Assembly (NCBI GenBank): GCA_017999075.1
Contig: JAGOBX010000255.1
Location: 1 to 5,821 of the forward strand
Direction of reading: 5' to 3'
Origin: JAGOBX01 sp017999075 [NCBI: Candidatus Babelota bacterium]
GTDB lineage: Bacteria > JAGOBX01
Length of the DNA stretch: 5,821 bases
Shown piece after piece: positions 1 to 5,788 of the stretch. The translations under genes and the position numbers were made by a program. The notes beneath the pieces are model-generated. The model made no database searches. It was not told where the DNA came from and saw only the letters and a program-made list of their open reading frames with translations. The first letter of the stretch is position 1. Each line of letters begins with the position of its first letter.

Positions 1-185
1 TTGCAGATGCCTTTTCCTCTGAAGGCCGGATCCACCTGAATGTACTCAAGACTGCCTTCACCATTTACTGTATCTCTTTCTCCGATGCCTAGCGCTATGG
101 GAATGCCGCTTCCTTTTTCTTTAATCTACAGCCATAACCTGTTGTCAAAAACACCTGTCTCTGTCCAGCTTTTTCCTCTTTTTTC
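1..185 (-). pseudogene. GNAT-family N-acetyltransferase fragment, interrupted by in-frame TAG
   Basis: Read on the minus strand from 185 down to 1, one frame gives a coherent GNAT-like stretch. It contains GVFDNRLWL, an in-frame TAG at 128-126, then IKEKGSGIPIALGIGERD and finally LEYIQVDPAFRGKGI. The last part matches the acetyl-CoA pyrophosphate-binding motif A of GNATs (a beta strand followed by R-G-x-G), and the order of blocks fits the family. The piece is open at the window edge, so the C-terminal half is missing. Its 5' side runs into a TAA at 188-186, with no start codon or N-terminal domain. The TAG sits where related proteins commonly have an aromatic residue, often Trp, so a single TGG-to-TAG change would explain it. 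G+C is about 46% by hand count, roughly twice that of the next 180 bases. The fragment is either a decayed gene brought in by rearrangement or foreign sequence joined by misassembly. The family call rests on motif recognition only. Confidence 0.6.
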
Positions 186-195
186 TTATGGTTTG

Positions 196-378
196 ATGTT
201 TTTATATGAAAATTACGGGGATTTGTATTATAAACTTAAAAATAAAAAAGCAGCTTTAAAAAGTTATGAGGAAAGTTTGAAAATAGCAGAAAATCTGGAT
301 AATAAAAAAATGATTAAAGTTATTGAAATTAAAATTTCGATGTTGAAAAAAAACGGTCACAAAAATGAAAAAAAATAA
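196..378 (+). CDS. 3' remnant of a tetratricopeptide-repeat (TPR) protein, 5' end missing
   Basis: The reading frame ending with TAA at 376-378 encodes about 60 residues that form one good TPR unit, YGDLYYKLKNKKAALKSYEE and the residues just after it. Gly, Ala-Ala and Tyr fall at the usual TPR helix-turn-helix positions. A Lys-rich capping helix (KKMIKVIEIKISMLKKN) follows, as at the end of many TPR arrays. The same frame stays open upstream to 40, but there it is only the antisense of the GNAT fragment and reads as unstructured Pro/Ser/Leu-rich peptide. The ATG at 196 is therefore a convenient boundary and probably not a true start; the native gene was longer. Its end overlaps the first ATG of the metallohydrolase gene by 14 nt, which suggests the intact TPR gene was first in the same operon. 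TPR domains mediate protein-protein contacts; no partner can be named. Confidence 0.6.
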   Translation: MFLYENYGDLYYKLKNKKAALKSYEESLKIAENLDNKKMIKVIEIKISMLKKNGHKNEKK

Positions 379-1327
379 AATGACGGTTTTATCTGAAAAT
401 AAAAATAAAATAAAAGTTTCTTTTTGGGGAGTGCGCGGTTCTATTCCTTCGCCCGGTCCTAATACTGTAAAGTTCGGCGGGAATACTTCCTGCGTAAGCA
501 TTGAACTTGCTGATAATAAATATATAATTCTTGATGCAGGTTCTGGAATCCGCATTTTCGGGAATAATTTACTTGGCCGGGGAAAAGCAAGCAACAATAA
601 AATTGATTTGTTTATAACTCATACGCACTGGGATCATATACAAGGATTGCCTTTTTTTGCAACTGCATTTATAAAAGGAAATAATATACGCGTATTCGGT
701 CCTAAATTATTCGGGCAAAGTCTTGAAAAAGTCATTTCAAATCAGATGGAATATTCATATTTCCCTATAAGATTGAAAAGTCTTGGGGCAAATATAAATT
801 TTATTGAATTGAATATTGGGAAATACGATAACTTTATTGATGATGTTGAAATTGAAACAATAATGAATAACCATCCTGTAATTGATATGAGTTATAAGTT
901 TACCTTTAAATCTTCTGGAAAATCATTGGCTTATGTAACTGATTTTGAATTGTATAATTCGGTATATCTGAATTCGGTTAAAAAAAGTTCTAAAATTAAT
1001 ATTAATAAAATCGGAGAAAAACTTTATTCTGATTTATGTGATTCGTTAAGTGAATTTATTTACGGCGTTGATTTGCTTATTATGGATTCCGTATATTTAA
1101 AAGAAGAATATCACAATAAAATAGGATGGGGTCATTCCTGCTTCGAAGATGTATATAATATCGCCGTTGAATCTAAAGTTAAAAAACTGTGTTTTTTCCA
1201 TCACGAACCTAATCGAAAAGATTCGGATTTATCTGATATAGAAAAAAAATTTAAAGACATAAATAAACGCCAAAAAAATTTTGAATCAGTGTTCGCCGCA
1301 GCCGAAGGTATGGAATTAGTATTGTAA
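365..1327 (+). CDS. MBL-fold metal-dependent hydrolase (FWGVRGS-type)
   Basis: This is a complete 320-residue metallo-beta-lactamase-fold protein. Near the N-terminus FWGVRGSIPSPGP (residues 20-32) and GGNTSC (38-43) mark a recognised subgroup of MBL hydrolases. The metal-binding motif HTHWDH is at 86-91 (His86, His88, Asp90, His91). Further likely ligands are His170 in NNHP, Asp193 in YVTDFE, or Asp241 in LLIMDSVY, and His257 or His279/280 in GWGHS and FFHHEP. All key residues are present, so it should be an active, probably two-metal, cytoplasmic enzyme; there is no signal peptide or membrane segment. The stretch between TDFE and DSVY (about 195-236) looks longer than in typical members. 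Relatives hydrolyse phosphodiesters or other esters, but the substrate of this subgroup cannot be deduced. The start is uncertain: ATG 365 overlaps the TPR gene, ATG 380 lies just past its stop, and neither has a Shine-Dalgarno. The stop is 1 nt before the GT4 gene, implying co-transcription. Confidence 0.92.
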   Translation: MKKNKMTVLSENKNKIKVSFWGVRGSIPSPGPNTVKFGGNTSCVSIELADNKYIILDAGSGIRIFGNNLLGRGKASNNKIDLFITHTHWDHIQGLPFFATAFIKGNNIRVFGPKLFGQSLEKVISNQMEYSYFPIRLKSLGANINFIELNIGKYDNFIDDVEIETIMNNHPVIDMSYKFTFKSSGKSLAYVTDFELYNSVYLNSVKKSSKININKIGEKLYSDLCDSLSEFIYGVDLLIMDSVYLKEEYHNKIGWGHSCFEDVYNIAVESKVKKLCFFHHEPNRKDSDLSDIEKKFKDINKRQKNFESVFAAAEGMELVL

Positions 1328-1328
1328 A

Positions 1329-2447
1329 ATGAATATAGGTATTGACATCCGTGAATTAAGTTCAGGCAGCACAGGAATCAGCCAGTTTACATTAAATCTT
1401 ATTAATTATATTATTAAGACTGATAAAACTAACCAGTATTTTTTATTCACCACCAAAAAATTTTTTTTAAAAAATACGAGTGATTCTCTGAAAATTGTGG
1501 TTTATGAAAAAATTAAAAATAATACACTCTTTGAATTATTTGTTTTGCCGTTTCTCATAAAAAAATATAATATAGAATTATTTTTTTCTCCGTATTATAA
1601 ACTTCCTTTTTTTTCATTTGTTCCGTGCATTATAACTGTTCATGATATAGGTTTCATTACATTTCCTCTTGAATATTACGGAAGAACAGGTTTTTACAGG
1701 TTTTTTGCTAAGTTTTATCTGTATTTTTCATTGATTAAGAGTAAAAAAATTATAGCAGTATCAAATTATACCAAAAATGAAATTATAAAAAAGTATAAAG
1801 TTAAAGAATCTAAAATAAGTATTCTGTATAATTCTATAAATGAGGTTTTTTGCAATGATATACAGAAACAAGTTGAACCTGACACTGCTGAAGCTGTTCG
1901 GAATTATGGGGATTTTGTTTTAAGCGTTTCTAATTATAAGCCTCATAAGAATATTAAAAATTTAGTGGCTGCATTTTCAATTATCAGATCTAAAACTAAA
2001 TTAAATCTTGTTCTTGCAGGACCTAAAAATAAATGGCGGGATGAAGTGAAAGAATATATAAATGACTGCGGAATTAATGATAGAATTTTTTTTGTTACAC
2101 CTGCCGGTAATAATGAATTGAAATTGTTATATTCTTCAGCCAGAATGCTTGTACATCCAAGTTTGCATGAAGGGTTCGGATTGCCTCCTGTGGAAGCTCA
2201 GGCTTGCGGAACGCCGGTAATTTCTTCTGACAGAACTTCTTTGAAAGAAATTTTAAATGATGCATGTTTATATTTTAATCCTGAATCTGCTGAAGATATA
2301 GGAAATAAAATTTTAAAGTTGAATGACAATGAATCTTTGAGAAATGAACTAATAGATAAAGGATTTGAAAATGTTAAACGGTTTTATCCTGAACAATCGT
2401 ATTATGAATTATACGATATTTTATGTTCTTCAGTGGAGAAATTCTGA
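1329..2447 (+). CDS. Glycosyltransferase family 4 (GT-B fold)
   Basis: This complete 372-residue protein has the two-domain GT-B layout of family GT4 retaining glycosyltransferases, at normal length. The N-terminal acceptor domain starts MNIGIDIRELSSGSTGISQF, the usual glycine-containing loop, and has TVHDIGF at 103-109 and AVSNYTKNEI at 143-152. The C-terminal nucleotide-sugar domain begins at about 195 with FVLSVSNYKPHKNIKNL. It continues with LVLAGP (227-232) and the diagnostic EX7E motif in HEGFGLPPVEA (Glu281 and Glu289), then ACGTPVISSD (292-301). These features indicate transfer of a sugar from an NDP-sugar donor to a glycan or lipid-linked acceptor at the inner face of the membrane. 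Donor, acceptor and linkage cannot be predicted. The start follows the MBL stop by 1 nt without a clear ribosome binding site, suggesting translational coupling. The stop is 2 nt before the preferred GT9 start. An A6T8A6 tract lies inside the gene at 1455-1474. Confidence 0.95.
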   Translation: MNIGIDIRELSSGSTGISQFTLNLINYIIKTDKTNQYFLFTTKKFFLKNTSDSLKIVVYEKIKNNTLFELFVLPFLIKKYNIELFFSPYYKLPFFSFVPCIITVHDIGFITFPLEYYGRTGFYRFFAKFYLYFSLIKSKKIIAVSNYTKNEIIKKYKVKESKISILYNSINEVFCNDIQKQVEPDTAEAVRNYGDFVLSVSNYKPHKNIKNLVAAFSIIRSKTKLNLVLAGPKNKWRDEVKEYINDCGINDRIFFVTPAGNNELKLLYSSARMLVHPSLHEGFGLPPVEAQACGTPVISSDRTSLKEILNDACLYFNPESAEDIGNKILKLNDNESLRNELIDKGFENVKRFYPEQSYYELYDILCSSVEKF

Positions 2448-2449
2448 TA

Positions 2450-3454
2450 ATGAGGATTTTAATTGTTCTGCCTGGCGGTATTGGAAATGCTGTTATGTTC
2501 ACTCCTGCATTTGCCACTTTAATTAATTCGTTCGGAAATTCTGAATTTTATATGATGACAAGCGAATTGGGCGCCAATCTTGTTTTTGAGCCTTCTCTTA
2601 AAATAAAAAAATTTTTTTATTACAATCATAATTCAAAATTGTCTTTTATTAAAAGTTTGATGGAAATTCTGTTGTTTTATAAGTTTGATATTTTTATTTC
2701 TTCAATGGGAATAAATCCTTTAAAATCCGGAATTTTATCAATATTTTCAAAATCTGGTATCCGTTGCGGTGAAGACAGTTTTTTATTTAATAGAAAAATT
2801 AAATCTGATTCAGAGCTTCATGAAGTTGAACGTAATTTAAACATTGTAAAACAGATATGTCCTGAAAATAAAATTGAAAAGTCATTGCGGTTTTATTTTA
2901 CTGAACAGGACAGAATTTTTGCAGATAAAATTTTGGAAGAACATAAAATTGATAAAACAAGACATAAGATTATTGGAGCGCATATCGGGTCAAATGATTT
3001 TCTTGCTGCAAAAAGATGGAGTATAGATAATTTTAAAAAAATATTTTTGAAATTGGCAGAAAAATATCCTGAATTGAAAATAATTTTGTTTGGCGGGAAA
3101 AATGAGATTGAATACACATCTCGAATTTCAGGAGATTATATAATTAATTTAACAGGTAAAACCACATTGCAGACAGCAGGACTTATTATAAAAAAATGTT
3201 CGGCGTTTGTTTCAAATGACAGCGGACTGATGCATATAGCCGCTTCTGTTGATATTCCGGTTATTGCGCTTTTCGGGCCGACTATAATATCCAAAAATAA
3301 GCCGTATTCATCAAAATCGCATGTGATTTTTTCTGATGTTGAATGCCGGCCGTGTTACAAATATAACCGGAAAATACAATGTTTGAAAAATTTTAAATGC
3401 ATGTCGGAAATATCCGTTGATCGTGTTTTTGAAGTTTTGGAAAAAATAATCTGA
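2450..3454 (+). CDS. Glycosyltransferase family 9 (heptosyltransferase-like)
   Basis: From the preferred start this is a 334-residue GT9 protein of the ADP-heptose:LPS heptosyltransferase type. The N-terminus MRILIVLPGGIGNAVMFTPA is the classic GT9 opening, and this decides the start: an upstream ATG at 2423 would add nine unrelated residues and overlap GT4. A GGAG at 2435-2438 lies 11 nt before ATG 2450, a somewhat distant ribosome binding site. The donor-binding domain has HIGSNDFLAAKRW (178-190), ILFGGKNE, NLTGKTTL, then NDSGLMHIAA (256-265) and LFGPT (274-278), all family hallmarks. Near the C-terminus four cysteines (299, 302, 311, 317) are spaced C-x2-C-x8-C-x5-C; a similar Cys cluster occurs in some GT9 proteins, and its role is not something I can state. 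Expected function is addition of a heptose or other sugar to LPS core or a related glycolipid at the cytoplasmic membrane face. It is last in the plus-strand operon. The exact sugar is unknown. Confidence 0.93.
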   Translation: MRILIVLPGGIGNAVMFTPAFATLINSFGNSEFYMMTSELGANLVFEPSLKIKKFFYYNHNSKLSFIKSLMEILLFYKFDIFISSMGINPLKSGILSIFSKSGIRCGEDSFLFNRKIKSDSELHEVERNLNIVKQICPENKIEKSLRFYFTEQDRIFADKILEEHKIDKTRHKIIGAHIGSNDFLAAKRWSIDNFKKIFLKLAEKYPELKIILFGGKNEIEYTSRISGDYIINLTGKTTLQTAGLIIKKCSAFVSNDSGLMHIAASVDIPVIALFGPTIISKNKPYSSKSHVIFSDVECRPCYKYNRKIQCLKNFKCMSEISVDRVFEVLEKII

Positions 3455-3488
3455 TTTTTTATTAAATAAAATTTTGATGAGAATCAGG
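3441..3488. terminator. Possible weak bidirectional terminator between convergent genes
   Basis: The two convergent stop codons are separated by only 7 nt. AAAAAAT (3441-3447) can pair with ATTTTTT (3454-3460) around a 6-nt loop, and CTGATT (3451-3456) can pair with AATCAG (3482-3487), which is followed by G-GATTTTTT on the plus strand. Either hairpin would overlap the coding ends of both genes. The stems are A/T-rich or short, so in this composition they could be chance. I report them because this is the only place where either operon could terminate before running antisense into the other. Confidence 0.25.
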
Positions 3489-4538
3489 ATTTTTTAATTG
3501 CCATAGATATTTATTTATGTTATCAAGTCTGCATGTTGGTCTGCAATTGTTTTTATTCATTAATTCAAAATCATTGTTGATAAGTTCAATTACATTTTTT
3601 CTTGTTTTTCCATTCCAGATTTCTTTGAATGAATTTGAATAAACATTGCCGTAACTGTAAATCTTATTTCCGAAGACTGAGAGGCATGGATAAATCTCCC
3701 CGTCTTCACGAAGAAAAGAAATAAAACTCAAACCGTAACATTTATGATATTTTCGTTTGCTGAAAAATAAATTATAGAAGGTATCTTTTCTGAATACGAC
3801 TTTAAAAGAGTTTGAATTTAATACTGAAAGCTGGCTATCAAGTTCTTCGATTAATTCAGGGGTTATTTCTGACGTAGAACAATTTTGCAGGCTTGACTTG
3901 TGCATATTAAAAGGTTTTATGCTGAAATAGTCTACACCTAATTTTTTAAGAAGTTTTGAGGTTTTAACAACTTCATCTTTGTTTTTGTCTAATAAAAGAA
4001 ATTGTGAACCTATAGTTACTTTAAGTCTTTTATCTTTTTTTTGTTTTACAGCGAATTCGATATTTTTTATCACATCATAAAAATCGTTTTTTTGAGAAAT
4101 ATGAATACTGCCGTATGTTTCAGAGGTTCCGGCATCAATACTCACGCGCATCCATGTGAGTGAATGGAGGCATTCTTTTATTTTTTCAGGGGTAAATAAT
4201 GCCATATTCGTATTGACCGCAACATCTATGTTTTTTTTTGCTGTATAATTTATAATTTTTGTGATATCTCTGTGAATAAATGGTTCGCCTGCGCCTGCAT
4301 ATAATATGCTTTTTATGCCGCATTCGGAAAGTTCATCCAGCAAAGTCAGAGCACGTTCGGTATCAAGAAAATTTTTTTTATCGTTTCTGCAGAAATCAAG
4401 CGCGCAGAAAATACATGAATGATTGCATGCGTTTGACGGGGAAATTTCCAAATACAACGGATATGTTTTTAACTCATCAGTCAACCATTCTGAAACACGT
4501 TGCGGATGATAATGTAACTTATGTCCATCTATATTCAT
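3462..4538 (-). CDS. Radical SAM protein with one-cluster (twitch/SPASM-like) C-terminal domain
   Basis: This complete 358-residue radical SAM enzyme carries the [4Fe-4S]-SAM motif C-x3-C-x2-C as CNHSCIFC (Cys38, Cys42, Cys45), followed by GAGEP (82-86), the SAM amino-group contact, NTN at 109-111 and SIDAG at 133-137. The N-terminus (MNIDGHKLHYHPQRVSEWL, then YLEISPSNAC) is a recurrent opening of radical SAM proteins I associate with polysaccharide gene clusters; that link is from memory, not a search. The C-terminal domain has Cys267-x12-Gly-x4-Cys285, exactly the start of a SPASM domain, and then only Cys332-x3-Cys336. The middle CX2CX5C part is absent, which fits one auxiliary cluster. 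It should generate a 5'-deoxyadenosyl radical in the cytoplasm; the substrate is unknown. No Shine-Dalgarno precedes the ATG. It lies 85 nt downstream of the second radical SAM gene, same strand. That gap has only a 5-bp hairpin (4579-4592, GAAAA/TTTTC) and no clear promoter. Confidence 0.92.
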   Translation of the reverse strand: MNIDGHKLHYHPQRVSEWLTDELKTYPLYLEISPSNACNHSCIFCALDFCRNDKKNFLDTERALTLLDELSECGIKSILYAGAGEPFIHRDITKIINYTAKKNIDVAVNTNMALFTPEKIKECLHSLTWMRVSIDAGTSETYGSIHISQKNDFYDVIKNIEFAVKQKKDKRLKVTIGSQFLLLDKNKDEVVKTSKLLKKLGVDYFSIKPFNMHKSSLQNCSTSEITPELIEELDSQLSVLNSNSFKVVFRKDTFYNLFFSKRKYHKCYGLSFISFLREDGEIYPCLSVFGNKIYSYGNVYSNSFKEIWNGKTRKNVIELINNDFELMNKNNCRPTCRLDNINKYLWQLKNPDSHQNFI

Positions 4539-4623
4539 AATTTTATTTTTAAATCTGAAACATTTAGTTAATAAATGGGAAAATCACTTTTCAGAATATA
4601 ACAGTTTTATTTCGGAGAAAAAA

Positions 4624-5721
4624 TCAGCAGCAACTGCATTTTTTTGTTAAAAATCTGTTTCTGAATGTTTCCCATATGGTTTCAAAAATTACAGATAAAT
4701 CCCAGTTTATCATAGCTGATGTGTTGATCATAGAAGGAATGTAACATGAATAACACGGTTTATTTTCCAAATTTTTGAATGCTTCATCAAAACCGCAGTC
4801 TTTAATTGATTTTGCCGGGAAAATATTCTGCAATCCCTGACACGGATATATTTTATAATCTTCATCAATTGCTATTTCATAATTGCCATATTGGCATTCG
4901 ATAGGTTTTTGGAAATTTATTTTTTTAAGTCTTTCGAGAGTTGAAAAAATTTCATCGTTTCTGGAAACCCACCTCATTGTGTATTTAATTATTTTCGATG
5001 TAGTGAAAATAGGATACCCCGCTTTTTTATATTCAAGCAGTTTTTTAAGATAATCAATCATTTGTTCACGCGTTAAAACCAAAGATTCGCCTTCTGCTTT
5101 TTCTTTTCCGGAAAATAAAAAGTTAATCCCCCACTCAATTTTTTTTTCTTTCATAAATTTTGCCATAAAATCTATATCAGTATGAACAAATTTGTGAATG
5201 GTAGAGTTTATTCTTACCGGCACAGTATAATTTTTTTTTACTTCGGCAATAGATTCTAAAACTTTGTCAAAAGAACCTTTTCCTCTTACTCTGTCATTAC
5301 CTTCGCGGTTTCCGTCAAGAGAAAAACAGATATTGTCCATTAAATCTAATTCCGGAATTTTTCTTATTTTTTCAGGTAGTGAACCGTTTGTTACAAGAGC
5401 TGTAATAATTTTTTTATCATATAAATATTTAATCATTTTACCGAGTTCGGGATGAAGAAGCGGTTCGCCGCCCTGTATTAAGATATATTTTATGCCTTTT
5501 TTAATAAGAAGATCTGTCAATTCTTTAAAATCATCAAATGTTATATTTCTGGGAGGTCTATGCGCATATTTTCCAAAACAATAAGAACAATTCAGATTGC
5601 ATGAACTGTTAATAACAAGGTTAACATAAAAAGGATATTTTTTTTTGCGAAATGCTTTTATTGAAAGCATACCGCATAATAAACGTCCGCGATCATAAAA
5701 CCTTTTTAAATTTGAACTCAT
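4624..5721 (-). CDS. Radical SAM protein with Cys-rich C-terminal region
   Basis: This complete 365-residue radical SAM enzyme starts MSSNLKRFYDRGRLLCGMLS and has the cluster motif CNLNCSYC (Cys41, Cys45, Cys48). QGGEP (83-87), VTNGS (110-114) and FSLDG (133-137) follow at the expected spacing of the TIM-barrel core. The C-terminal region resembles a SPASM/twitch domain: Cys276, then IDEDYKIYPC ending at Cys294, Cys309, and Cys323-x2-Cys326. Past this comes a tail of about 35 residues (IPSMINTSAMINWDLSVIFETI) that looks amphipathic, and the protein ends KKCSCC. The auxiliary cysteines suggest at least one further iron-sulfur cluster, as in enzymes that oxidise or cross-link peptides, proteins or sugars; I cannot tell which. 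It is distinct in sequence from its neighbour, so the two are not a recent duplication. It is probably the first gene of a minus-strand pair. Translation may be leaderless, since a TATAAT ends 6 nt before the ATG and no ribosome binding site is visible. Confidence 0.92.
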   Translation of the reverse strand: MSSNLKRFYDRGRLLCGMLSIKAFRKKKYPFYVNLVINSSCNLNCSYCFGKYAHRPPRNITFDDFKELTDLLIKKGIKYILIQGGEPLLHPELGKMIKYLYDKKIITALVTNGSLPEKIRKIPELDLMDNICFSLDGNREGNDRVRGKGSFDKVLESIAEVKKNYTVPVRINSTIHKFVHTDIDFMAKFMKEKKIEWGINFLFSGKEKAEGESLVLTREQMIDYLKKLLEYKKAGYPIFTTSKIIKYTMRWVSRNDEIFSTLERLKKINFQKPIECQYGNYEIAIDEDYKIYPCQGLQNIFPAKSIKDCGFDEAFKNLENKPCYSCYIPSMINTSAMINWDLSVIFETIWETFRNRFLTKKCSCC

Positions 5722-5727
5722 TATTTT

Positions 5728-5733
5728 ATTATA
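5728..5733 (-). promoter_or_regulatory. Possible -10 element for the outer radical SAM gene
   Basis: On the minus strand a perfect TATAAT occupies 5733 to 5728. Six nucleotides separate it from the ATG at 5721, which would put transcription start at or next to the A of the start codon and give a leaderless mRNA. Upstream is a 12-base T run (5748-5737, minus strand), and no TTGACA-like -35 is seen at the proper distance. In sequence this AT-rich such hexamers arise by chance, so confidence is low. Confidence 0.25.
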
Positions 5734-5772
5734 TCGAAAAAAAAAAAATATTAAATATAAAAAAAATATATT

Positions 5773-5788
5773 TAAAAAATATTTTTTA
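5773..5788. repeat. Perfect 16-bp A/T palindrome
   Basis: The sequence TAAAAAATATTTTTTA is its own reverse complement. It lies about 50 nt upstream of the outer radical SAM gene, in a 100-base non-coding stretch (5722-5821) that contains only about four G or C bases and no ORF of note. It could be an operator-like site or intrinsically curved DNA, but low complexity alone may produce it. Confidence 0.3.

Noticed and set aside
40-195. Plus-strand extension of the TPR frame upstream to an ATG at 40
   Set aside because: This part is the antisense of a recognisable GNAT frame and reads as Pro/Ser/Leu-rich peptide with no TPR pattern, so it is probably not native protein.
256-597. Minus-strand open frame of 113 codons
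   Set aside because: It lies opposite the TPR remnant and the conserved start of the MBL gene, is Phe-rich from antisense Lys codons, and has no motif.
2423-2449. Earlier ATG for the GT9 gene
   Set aside because: It adds nine residues before the standard GT9 opening MRILIVLPGGIG and overlaps the GT4 gene; the ATG at 2450 has the better placed GGAG and 2-nt operon spacing.
2893-3117. Minus-strand open frame of 74 codons
   Set aside because: It is antisense to the conserved donor-binding domain of GT9 and has no features of its own.
4280-4540. Plus-strand open frame of 86 codons
   Set aside because: It is antisense to the radical SAM core motifs, including the CNHSCIFC region.
4579-4592. GAAAA/TTTTC hairpin between the radical SAM genes as a terminator
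   Set aside because: The stem is 5 bp and A/T-rich, and no U-run follows on the minus-strand transcript.
4539-4623. Possible small peptide (RiPP precursor) between the radical SAM genes
   Set aside because: The only minus-strand ATG in the gap gives a four-codon peptide before a stop, and no Cys- or Gly-rich short ORF is seen.
5264-5455. Plus-strand open frame of 63 codons
   Set aside because: It is antisense to the second radical SAM core and has no recognisable motif.
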